Source: Brachionus koreanus (taxonomy: Eukaryota > Rotifera > Eurotatoria > Ploima > Brachionidae). Taken from it: DNA of 49,511 nucleotides. The position numbers and the translations under genes were made by a program. Shown one piece after another: positions 40,640 to 49,511 of this stretch. The notes under the pieces are model-generated. The model worked only from the letters and a program-made list of their open reading frames with translations, ran no database searches and had not been told where the DNA came from. The stretch lies in contig PJRA01000401.1 of assembly GCA_016987375.1 (NCBI GenBank), forward strand, positions 1,173,222-1,222,732. Direction: 5' to 3'. Within the stretch, counting starts at the first letter, position 1. Each line of letters starts with the position of its first letter.

Positions 40640-41427
40640 TGTATAAATCAGAGACTTCTTAAAGGCCTATATCTAAGACTTGTCCCAATCAAAGTCCTGA
40701 ACAGCCTCGATATGTTGGATGTCAGAATTTATAGAGTTGAAAAACAAAATCACAGTGTTTAAGGATCTCGAATGGATTGTAAAGTCCAAAGATCGCGTTA
40801 AAGAAGATCTATCAAACAAGATTGTGAAAAATGAAAAGCTTCTTTATAAATTTTTAAAGAAATGAAATGGAGAAAAAGGAAATTGAAAACTTCAGTGAGA
40901 TAAAGAGGTTACAGACAAAATTATCCGAACTAAAAACCAAATTGGATGATGAAGGAATAAACAATATAACAATGGATAGTGAACCTAACGAACCCATTAA
41001 AGAAAAAGGGAATCCATCTTTAATTGGAAAAAAATTTCTTCTTAGCGATATTTTAAAGTCCTAAGCAAACATAGCAATTACGACATAGCAAATTTTGTTA
41101 AGAAGAACTAATAAGCAAAAGAAGAAGAGAAAATAAACCTTCCTTACTGAAAACTGAGCTAAAAGATCGGGCGAAAAGAGTGCTTAGAGCAAAATGAAAA
41201 ACTTAATAATAGTCAAGGGAGGGATAAATATGGAATTGACTACACAAAAAGAGATTGAATATTTCTGGGGACTCAGATCAGGCAAAATCTACAAGCTTAA
41301 TAGAACAACCAGGAAGATCATCAAACAAACTGACAATGGCAAATTAACTGGAAAACAACAGAAACCTGTTTCTAGCTCCAAATCAGCTTCAAGACACCAT
41401 TATCAGTTTAAAACTCATATTAGCTAA
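40640..41427 (+). pseudogene. Unrecognised mobile-element-like coding debris
   Basis: Three short plus-strand stretches have protein-like composition, are GC-richer than their surroundings and are separated by stops. They are ELKNKITVFKDLEWIVKSKD and RVKEDLSNKI (about 40725-40860); EIKRLQTKLSELKTKLDDEG, a coiled-coil-like heptad pattern (40867-41061); and KEIEYFWGLRSGKIYKLNRT (41194-41427). Lys/Glu-rich sequence and decay suggest an ORF1/gag-like retroelement protein. I recognise no domain. Confidence 0.35.
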
Positions 41428-43908
41428 TATCAGATGATGCACTGTATTTGTTGAAAACAAGTTAAAAATCATTAACAAATTAACTAATCAGTAACATTTC
41501 ACAATTCTCATAAAGTTAATTTGATAGTTAAAAATTATTTAGGTTTGTTTGAACATTTTCAATCTTCAAGAAATTATGGTGCTGGATTTTTTTAAAAATA
41601 ATCGATACTGAATGCTGCTGTTAAGACCTAAGTCTTGACATCACTCTAATTCGTTTTTCTGATCCTTATTATTTTTTTAAACTTAACTGCAGATAAAACC
41701 ACTAACATGTTTTGACTGATAAACCATTGTTTTTGTAATTAAATTCGGATTCCAATAAAGCATTTTTAAAGCAGTCTCTTTATTTATTAATCCCACAAAA
41801 GAAGTCTAAACAGGCGGCAAATCTTTTAGATGGCTGAATTTATCAAGTTGTACAAAATAAATACTTTCCTATAATCTGCAATGTCTGTAGCTTTTTTTTA
41901 TCTTAATTAATTAGTTGTACCTATTTGGATGAAATAATAAACAAACAAATATTTTTATTTAATATTATGAGCTATTATATATTGGGAGATATATTCAAAG
42001 TGCAAAAAACCATAAGATAGTTAGCCTTTAAAATTGAAATAAAATATCTTTTTAATTAAATTTTTAAATCAAAGTATTAAGATCGATTTTCATTTGCAAA
42101 AACGTGATTTATTTTCATTAAAATCGCATTTATTATTAAAAAATGCTTGAATTTTAATAGAAAAAATTAACTTAATAAAATAAATCCTAGTGCTTTTAAA
42201 GTATGATTAGAAAGAAACTATATTTTTTTAAATTTAATTTTTTTCTAGTTTTTTCGGCACATTCTCAACATACCTTAGATTCATATTTCTTCTTTTTAAC
42301 AATATTTTGCTCAAGACAGTTAACGTTATCATGGATAACATTTGTTTTGTTCAATTTGGAAAAAAATTCGCAAATTTAAAATAAAACAAAAAAGTTTAAG
42401 GAGGTTTTAAGCGTTGAGGACTTTCTCTCCAATGTCTAATATATCATTAAATTTTTTTTCTAAAAATCATATATTTTAAAAATTCTTAAAAACTTTTTAA
42501 AGATCATTATATAAGAAAGTTAGAAAAAATATGCACATGAAGGCATGAATTTCTCATGAATAGACGATTACCCAATTTTTTTATATGATGAAAAAAATTA
42601 ATAGAGAAATTTTAAAAATAGCAGATTTAGTTTAAACAAAGCTGGCAAACTAAACAAAATCCATTTACGATTTATTATTATTATTATAGCTATTATAGTG
42701 ACATAGTCACACTATAAATATAACTTTAGAGGGATTCAAAATCATTTTTAATTTATTTTAAAGTGTTTTAAATTAAATTATCATTCTCAAATTCAATCTG
42801 TGCTGTGCAGGCTGTATCTGTAAAGCTATTTGACTAATTTCCATAAATCGTGCTATCATGTGTAAATTTAGTATTTAAATTAAATGCTAGTCAGATGATT
42901 GGAAACCGAAAATTAAACAATATAAGTTTATTATTAATTCAATTTAATTAGGCTTTTATGTTTAAAATCTTTTTATTAATTTTCTAGATAAATAAATATT
43001 TTGCAAATATAATCAAATTAAGTTAATGAACGCATTTAGTTTATTGTGTATATTTACAAGAAAAATTTAAAGTCTTCAACAAAATCAGCAGTAAAAGGTT
43101 TCTTTTTTAAAACTAAAAAAAATTTTTACTCAAAAGAAAAACTTATTTTAAATTTTTTTTTTGAAACATAAAAAAGAAAATAAATTTGTAATTAGAAAAA
43201 AAAATTCCAAAAACCAAAAATTAATGTAAATTTTAAATTATTATAAAATTCTCTTTTCAAGTTATAAATACGTTGCCTAGTTTAGTTTTATTATTAAAGT
43301 TCATTTATTTTCAACGAAATTTTGCAAAAAAATTTGTTTTTGTTTTTAAATTTATAGAAAAAATTTAAATCTAAAATTATTGTTTTTATTGTACTTCTCC
43401 AAATAACTACATCAGCAACTTTACTATGATTTGCAATACCATGATCTCATGGGTTAAACAAATTGTTAGTATTTAACACTATATACAAAATACTAATCAT
43501 TCGGACTTGAGTCTTTAATAATTTTGTTAATAGTTATTTTTTTTGCATTTGTATTTTATTTTTCATTTTATGTTATAACCTCGAACCACCAGATCCTAAC
43601 AGGTTCGAAAAATAAGTGAAAAGTTTAAAGGTTTATAAAACTATGATTTATTAACACTAGAAGCACTAAAGCAAGTTATTTAGCTCGTTATATAAAAACA
43701 TAATGGATAAATTTATTCAAAATTAAATTTACTTGAAGGAAAATAGCTAACCTATTATTGAATCCATTTATTGTTCAACCCATTCTGCTTTTTTCATGTA
43801 AATTCGCAAACTATAAATTTTGTTTTTTTTAATGTTTTCATCTTCATTCAAGTATCAGGATTTGAGTCAGCTGTTTAAATATTTGAAAAATTTTTATCAA
43901 TATTTTAT
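41428..43908. other. 2.5 kb AT-rich gene desert
   Basis: No coding exon recognised on either strand. A small palindrome TATAGTGAC...GTCACACTATA lies near 42693-42717. Nothing else stands out. Confidence 0.35.
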
Positions 43909-44841
43909 TTTGTGACCAGTTGGTCACCAAAAATGTGACCAAGTACTTGACTCCCGGTTTTGTGACCAGCCTGGTCACAGTCATCGGTGACCAGGAATTT
44001 GGTGACCAGAAAATAGGTAAAAATTCTACTGTGACCAGGAAATTTTCCTTGTGACCATAAAAATCATACAGTAATTTTTTCGTGACCAGTAAAGTTTTAT
44101 TAAATATTTAGTTTTAATGTCAAAAATAATCAATTTCTTAATAAAAAATTTAAATCAAACTTATTTATGAGATCTAATTTTATGTAACTTTAATCCTTTA
44201 ACACCTTCATAAAAACCTCCAAAAACATCACACTCAACTGGATTTTTTTTCCCACTAAAAACTTTTTTAGCTTCATATTGAACGTCTTTTGGTGCTTCTG
44301 GTATCTCCTCAGATTTCTCTTTGTAATATTGCGATTTACTTCTAGGACTAGAAATATCAACATTTTTTAATTGACTTTCCAACAATTTCACTTAAATCAC
44401 CTTCAAAATCATCATCACTGACATCAATGGTAAGTTCATTTTTTTTAGTTGATGAACTAGATGTACACGATCCAGATAAAGTATTTTCTTCATCTACATA
44501 ATGTTTTTGACTCTCATTCCCACCATCTTCACTTTCCTCTTCAATCGATTCAAAATCATCAACCCTGTCCACATCAGCGTCAACATATTTTAAGCAGATC
44601 AAACTTCATTCTAAATTTTCTTTATTAATTTGAAACTCGACCAGAATTTTACAATTTTATTAAAAAAAATAACATTGACAAGTCGAAAATTTAAGTGACC
44701 AGGAAAATTACGATGTGACCGGAAATTTTCTCCTGTGACCAAGTAAATATCATTTTCTGGTCACCGATGACTGTGACCAGGCTGGTCACAAAACCGGGAG
44801 TCAAGTACTTGGTCACATTTTGGTGACCAACTGGTCACAAA
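43909..44841. mobile_element. Inverted-repeat element with GTGACCAG motif arrays (family H)
   Basis: 933 bp. The terminal ~88 nt are inverted copies: both ends read TTTGTGACCAGTTGGTCACC, then ATGTGACCAAGTACTTGACT, CCCGGTTTTGTGACCAGCC and TGGTCACAGTCATCGGTGAC. Each arm holds two small palindromes (GTGACCAGTTGGTCAC, GTGACCAGCCTGGTCAC). Further single GTGACC(A/G) motifs continue inward to about 44097 on the left and 44696 on the right. The regular motif array resembles sub-terminal transposase-binding repeats. The interior encodes an acidic protein on the minus strand (44161-44602). No target duplication is visible at these limits, so the true ends may be slightly different. Confidence 0.75.
44161..44602 (-). 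pseudogene. Acidic ORF remnant inside the GTGACCAG element
   Basis: Two overlapping minus-strand frames, offset by one frameshift near 44390, together make about 145 codons. The first part is strongly acidic and Ser-rich (DADVDRVDDFESIEEESEDG, then SSSSTKKNELTIDVSDDDFE). The second is basic/polar and ends VECDVFGGFYEGVKGLKLHK then IRSHK and a stop. That ending resembles a C2H2 zinc finger with its second cysteine replaced (C-x(2)-G, F, L, H-x(3-4)-H). An acidic N-terminus is common in transposases, but no DDE core is present, so this is probably a deletion derivative. The identity is unknown. Confidence 0.4.
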
Positions 44842-45633
44842 GCAGGGAAGACTATGATTAATTCGTCATATTGCAAGCTAAATTAATAGAAAAAAAATAG
44901 TAAAAATTAATTAATTCAATTGAAAAAAATCGAAACGAGTCATTTGAATTTTTTTTTGGAATTTCAAATTAATTTTCTTTTTCAAGTTTCAAAAAAAAAT
45001 TAAGACTTAAAAAAATATTTTTGTAAATTAACTATTTTTTTTACTAAATTTAAAAAAATATAAAAAAATTGCTAACATTTTTTAAGATAAATAGCTATGA
45101 TAAAAAATTTGTTTTGCTTTTGAACAAAATTATTGAAATATTAGCAAGTATTTTATCTAGACTTGAAATAAATATTTTAGTCATGTTTTATATTTTTCTT
45201 TTTAGTGTTCATTATAAAAAGCAATCAAACAATTTGAAACCCAAAATGAATGCTTTTTTAAAATCATGATTTTTACTTTTTCTTTTTTTTTCAATGTTTG
45301 ATGTTTTAAATTTTTGGTTTTCGTTTTTGTTTAAAGTTAATTGATAGAATTCATTCGATTAATTTTAAAATAAAAATATTTAATGAGAATTCAAAATTGG
45401 ATTAGTTTTTTTTTTTTGTCAAAACATTTTTTTTTAAAAAAATTTTAATAATAATTTTAGATGAAATTTTTATTTTAAAAATTACTAAAGGCACATTTTA
45501 AAATCGATAAAATATGTTTAAGCATATTTTGTTGTTACGCAATAGCTATTAAACATCAAAGAAAATTTAAACGCTTTTAACGAAAATCATTTTTATTTTT
45601 TAGATGTTTTTTTTTTTTTTAAATAAAAATTAA
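44842..45633. other. AT-rich region upstream of the MGAT4-like gene
   Basis: A/T-run sequence without exon or repeat. It presumably contains the promoter and 5' untranslated region of the glycosyltransferase gene starting at 45634. Confidence 0.3.
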
Positions 45634-46631
45634 ATGAATTTGATAAAAGATCGAATATTTTGTCTGCTTCTTATAGCTTGTTTTTCTTTATTAGTTACAA
45701 ATTTTATTCAACTAAATCATATTAGCTATTGCCAACTGGTAGCAAATAACGGTCAACCGAAAGTAAATTTAAATGAGACACATTCAAGTGGAACTGAGAG
45801 GATAATTTTCCACACAAATGAAGAGTACAGATCTAAAGATCTAGATAAAAGAAAGGTGAAATTCAGCTCGGTTTTGAATACTCTTCCACACACAGCTCAA
45901 GATTCTAACTATGATCCAAACTTGGAAATTACTAATAACAGAAATAGTTCGCTGGTCATTGGCATATCAACTGTAAAGCGTGAAATAAGCTATTTGTTTG
46001 ATACACTAAATTCCATTTTTTCTGCTATCGAATATGACAAGGATTATTCTGATAAAATTTTAATTATTCTATCAATTGCTGAAGTAAATAGCTAATTATT
46101 GCTGTATTTTATTTGTTTATAATGTGTTGACATGTCTAGATTTAATTTTGTTTTTTAAAGAGTCAGGAAACTAACCAAATTCTCATAAATTTTGTTTTCA
46201 AAAACAAAAATTAATAAAATAAGTAACTTTGACAACAATAATTTTTTATTATCAAATAAAAATTAGATTTTTTTTTTATTTTTTAATATCTAATAAAAAT
46301 ATTCATATTTACTTAAGAAAAGCTAGAGTAAATAAGCCATTTGTTTATTCATAAAAAATAAAATTGTGAATTTTTTAAGTTTGATGACGCTAAGTTTGTT
46401 AACGAAACAATCGATAGACTTTTAGCTACTTATAGAAAACATGTACACTCTGGTCTGTTGGATGTAATCCAGCCGGCAAAAAATTTCTATCCAAACTTGA
46501 ATGATCTGTCAATAAAACGTGATTATGTTTTCAATGACTCAATTCAACGTATCAAATGGCGAAGAAAGCAAAACTATGATGTCAGCTATTTGATGAATTA
46601 TGCTAAAGATAGAGGAGTTTATTATCTCCAA
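45634..46631 (+). CDS. MGAT4-type N-acetylglucosaminyltransferase, first two exons (partial)
   Basis: N-terminal part of an alpha-1,3-mannosyl-glycoprotein 4-beta-GlcNAc-transferase (GT54), a Golgi enzyme that starts the beta-1,4 branch on N-glycans. Exon 45634-46083 encodes residues 1-150: a short cytoplasmic tail, signal anchor (8-24) and polar stem. It then has SSLVIGISTVKREISYLFDT (105-124), matching the family's LTIGIPTVKRE at the start of the catalytic domain. Donor GTAAAT ends the exon after IAE. A 296-nt intron ends TTTTTTAAG. Exon 46380-46631 gives FDDAKFVNETIDRLL, KNFYPNLNDL, RIKWRRKQNYDVSYLMNYA and GVYYLQ, matching the family's W-R-x-KQN-x-D-x-x-x-LM-x-YA-x-x-x-G-x-YY-x-Q before LEDDI. 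Donor GTAAGT follows. The DxD exon and remaining ~300 residues are not found to the window end, so the gene continues beyond or is broken. Confidence 0.85.
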
Positions 46632-48079
46632 GTAAGTCAAATTTTTTTAAAAATATTTTTAAAAATGAACTAAAAATAGGATTTTTGATCATACTTAATA
46701 AATATATGACATTATGTTGCAAACATTTTTAAATCGCTTTATTTTAATATAAAATTAGTTTTATTTTTCCATGAAAAAAATTCAAAAATAAAAACAAGTA
46801 TTTCTTTTTTAAATTCTTTCAATAGATTTTAATTGATTATAATTTTTTTTCTTAATTTTTTACAAATTCTCCTAATGCAAAATAGTGCAACATACAAAGT
46901 TGCATCAATAGTTAAGGTCTGCTAATGACGGCAAAATATCTTCAAAATGCTTTACAGCCAAATTTGTCCAAGTTTACGTGCAAAATTTGTAGATTTTAAA
47001 CAGAATGTTCTTTATTAACGGGTGTTCAAAAAAGAATGTCCAAAAGTTCACTGCATCAGGATTCTAAGAAATTGAAAATGTCACTCAATTCGGCTTACAA
47101 TATGAAAAAGAATTTAATTTGAAGGTATATTTAAGCTAAATTTTTTTGTAATCTTAAGTTCTTTTTCCATATTGTAAGCCGAATTGAGTGACATTTTCAA
47201 TTTTTAGAAACTTGATGCAGTGAATTCTTCTTGAAAAGTCGTTTAGCTTTCATTTTGTTAACATGGTTAACAGACCTTGGTCTTCCAGATGAGACAGAAT
47301 TTTCAGTCTTACCACATTAAATGTCATTATAATTACTCTTATCCATTTTGAAATAGTTTGGATAGTTACTTTTCCAGCTAGAATCTCGAATATTTGTCTA
47401 TTTGTCTAACAGCAAGCTCATGAAGAGAAGTCTAGGCAATAATATTATTAAAGAATTTTTAAAAATTTATAAACGATATCTTTGGTTAATTTAATTTTAT
47501 TTAAAAGAAATAAAACTAAACATTAAAAAAACTATTAAATACTATTAACGTATTTTTTTTTAACATTAAATTTCTTAATGATATTCGTATATTTTCTTAA
47601 AGAGTTTTTTAAGACGTTTTAATTAATCATATTTAACTAATATTATGTAGTTCATTATTAAGTATTTTATCTTTCTAAAAGTAAACAGTACTACTTATGA
47701 AGTTTTGTTTTTTAAATGTTGATAATGTTTTTCAAAAAATATATTAAATTTATGTTTTATCTAAACTCTATTCTTTGCTTAATGCTAGGTTAAAATTTGA
47801 AAATATTTAGACTGTCTTTTCGAAAGATATGACAAAAAGTACATGACTACATGATATTTTTTAAATATTCAAAAAAATTGAATTTGAGTGTTTTTTTTTA
47901 TAATTTTTGATTAAAATGTCATAAAGAAATAATCAGCGGCTCATATTAATCAGTTTTTTTTTACTCTAAAAAATAAACTATTAAAAATGTACATTAACTA
48001 TAAAAACATCAAAGGAAACTCGTCATTTTCAGGTAAAAGTGTTCCAAATGGCCTATTTCTGTTGGTAAAAATTGTAAAA
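46632..48079. other. Probable MGAT4 intron with repeats
   Basis: No downstream catalytic exon (expected to start LEDD) was found. At 46870-47000 a sequence with TGCAACATACAAAGTTGCATC resembles the interior of the family F element at 19455-19530. An inverted repeat follows at 47047-47227, and a LINE from 48080. If the gene is intact this is one long, transposon-filled intron, unusual beside the 43-60 nt introns elsewhere. Confidence 0.4.
47047..47227. repeat. Inverted repeat with 68-nt arms
   Basis: Arms 47047-47115 and 47160-47227 pair almost perfectly: TTCACTGCATCA, AATTGAAAATGTCACTCAAT, TCGGCTTACAATATG, AAAAAGAA. The loop is about 45 nt. The sequence just to the left, ACGGGTGTTCAAAAAAGAAT, looks like a mariner-type terminus following TTA, but no matching right terminus is present. 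Likely a MITE or truncated DNA transposon. Confidence 0.7.
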
Positions 48080-49340
48080 ACTTGGTTTTTATATTTTTTT
48101 TAATAACAATGATTTGATTAATTCGGAAAAAGATAGGAAAATAACTGATTTAAACTCAAATTTTTTCCAAGTAAATAAACAGCTTACTCTAAACGAACCG
48201 ATTACCATGAGTGAATTGGTTCTGGTACTAAAAAAGCTTAGGGATGATGCAGCATCAGGACCAGATCAAATTCATAATTTAATGTTAAAAAATCTACCTA
48301 ATAACTATCTAAAAGAACTTATTAATCTCTTTAATCTTAGTCTTGAGCATGGCACGATTCCTAGAGCTTGGAAAACTGCAAACATAACCATGATACCCAA
48401 AAAATCATCTCAATTACAAGACCCATCCAAATATAGACCATTTAGTATGACAAGCAGTCTTGGAAAGGTGCTTGAGCGCATAATCTATCTTAGATTATAT
48501 AGAGCAAAAGTCTTTACTTGTTCAAGAACAGTCAGGTTTTAGGAAGCACAGACGAACTGCTTACAATCTTTTCTTTCTTATCCAAAAAATTGTTGAATCT
48601 TTTAATAGAAAGAAAAAAGTGAACGCTTTATTTTTTTACATCTCGAAGGCTTTTGATAGGGTCTGGCTTGACGGATTAATATACAAGCTAACAAAAATGA
48701 ACATCTTCCTTTTTGCAGACGACCTTATCACCTTTTTATTTATAAAAACAGGATAATTTAAAAAATAAAATCAATAAATACTTGAGTGAACTAGAACGGT
48801 GGCTTCGCAAGTGGAAAGTGAAAATATCAGTTAAAGTCTTTTTCGATTGTCTTTTCAAAACAAAACAAGAAAAAGGCTGATCTAAACTTAAGAATCTATG
48901 GTAATAAAATTATTAGACAAAAAGGGACAAAATTTCTTGGGTTAAAATTGGATTCTAAATTAAATCTTAAACCAATGTTAGATGAAATTAAGGAACGTTG
49001 TAATTCAAGGCTCAATTTAGAATTTATCGAATAAAAAATGGGGTCTAAATTATAAAACTTTAGAAAATCTTTAGTTGGATCGGTTTTGGATTATACTTTT
49101 TCATGTCTTAACTCATTCTCTGAAATTAATATTAAAAGAATACAGGTAATCCAAAATTCAGCTGTTCGGTCTATTCTAAATCTAAAATACGACACACCCT
49201 CAAATATATTACATAACGAGGCCTTAAATAAACTTAACTTACTAACAGTCTCCAATTGACTTTTTGAGTTGAGTGAGATATATGTTGGAGCAGGGTTGAG
49301 TCAGTTTAATCCATTGGTTGTCAGACTGGTGAAGGAATAC
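48080..49340 (+). pseudogene. Degraded LINE (RTE/jockey-like) with internal deletion
   Basis: Plus-strand reverse transcriptase: SELVLVLKKLRDDAASGPDQ, PRAWKTANITMIPKKSSQ, KYRPFSMTSSLGKVLERI, then a frame change to QSGFRKHRRTAYNLFFLIQK. ALFFYISKAFDRVWLDGLIY follows and an abrupt jump to FLFADDLITFLF, deleting roughly 80-100 residues before the YADD-type box (FADD here). Next are KKADLNLRIYGNKI, TKFLGLKLDSKLNLKPMLDE, VGSVLDYTFSCLN and RIQVIQNSAVRSILNLKYDT. Multiple stops. The sequence is clearly from a different lineage than the CR1-like copies at 4880 and 36955. It lies in the presumed MGAT4 intron. From 49341 to the end I see only AT-rich flank. Confidence 0.8.
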
Positions 49341-49511
49341 AAAGCGGGTTTTGAATCAAGATATATCGAATACTCGAGTCCACTGTGTAATTGCTACCTA
49401 ATTATTTCTTCTTTTTTCCCTGTATAATCAAACATTTTAAAATATGAATCGGTAACTCTCTATTTCAATAAAGCTAATTTTAATTTTCCTTTATTTTAAA
49501 CTATTTTATTT

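Noticed and set aside
43481..43620. GC-richer patch with AACCTCGAACCACCAGATCC considered as a tRNA or snRNA
   Set aside because: No acceptor-stem pairing or A/B box arrangement could be made. No tRNA-like clover leaf was found anywhere in the window.
45069..45269. 66-codon hydrophobic open frame upstream of the MGAT4-like gene
   Set aside because: Low-complexity product of AT-rich DNA with no supporting context.

Overview
This is an AT-rich animal genomic window, roughly 20-25% GC by eye outside genes. Its introns are very small (about 43-60 nt, occasionally 100-300) with GT..AG ends. The genes are metazoan: a secreted carbonic anhydrase, a claudin-like protein, two rhodopsin-class GPCRs, a core-1 galactosyltransferase, a neurogenin/NeuroD-like bHLH factor and an MGAT4-type glycosyltransferase. 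Tiny introns, extreme AT content, many 5'-truncated jockey/CR1-like LINEs and small inverted-repeat transposons would fit a monogonont rotifer such as Brachionus. That assignment is inference, not something the sequence proves.

Layout. 1-8.4 kb: the end of an inverted-repeat element, a seven-exon secreted alpha carbonic anhydrase (427-1604), LINE debris, a single-exon claudin/PMP22-like membrane protein on the minus strand (2855-4186), a CR1-like LINE tail half (4880-5892), and two fragments resembling the first and last parts of a second carbonic anhydrase (7736-8338). 8.6-18 kb: a degraded LINE, a three-exon melatonin-receptor-like GPCR (minus, 10123-11271), a long-armed inverted-repeat element flanked by TTAA, a C1GALT1-like galactosyltransferase preceded by a spliced 38-codon upstream ORF that overlaps its start codon, a hAT-like MITE, a decayed MULE/SWIM-type transposase, LINE scraps and a second intronless GPCR (minus, 16803-18011). 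18-33 kb is a gene-poor desert of AT-rich sequence and DNA transposons. It includes an internally deleted mariner nested in an older inverted repeat, two related inverted-repeat families, a 998-nt N gap and an isolated terminal exon of a small membrane protein (32549-32704).

33-49.5 kb: an intronless bHLH gene (minus, 33287-33976) with an unusually long loop, LINE tails, a LINE whose reverse transcriptase is split by a 118-bp MITE with a perfect 9-bp target duplication, a tiny two-exon gene for a 47-residue protein with 17 cysteines (minus, 38736-38937), a decayed Tc1-like transposon with ~115-bp terminal repeats, a 0.93-kb inverted-repeat element packed with GTGACCAG motifs, and the first two exons of an MGAT4-type N-acetylglucosaminyltransferase. 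The rest of that last gene must lie beyond the window or be lost. Its third visible interval holds another inverted repeat and a LINE.

There is no operon-like logic. The real genes are independent single-copy-looking loci separated by transposable-element debris. The two glycosyltransferases would both act in the Golgi (O-glycan core 1 extension and N-glycan branching), but nothing in the sequence links them. I found no tRNA, rRNA or CRISPR array. The most noteworthy items are the Cys-rich micro-gene, the GTGACCAG inverted-repeat element, the dated MITE-in-LINE insertion, the stop/start-overlapping upstream ORF of the galactosyltransferase, and the long-loop bHLH.
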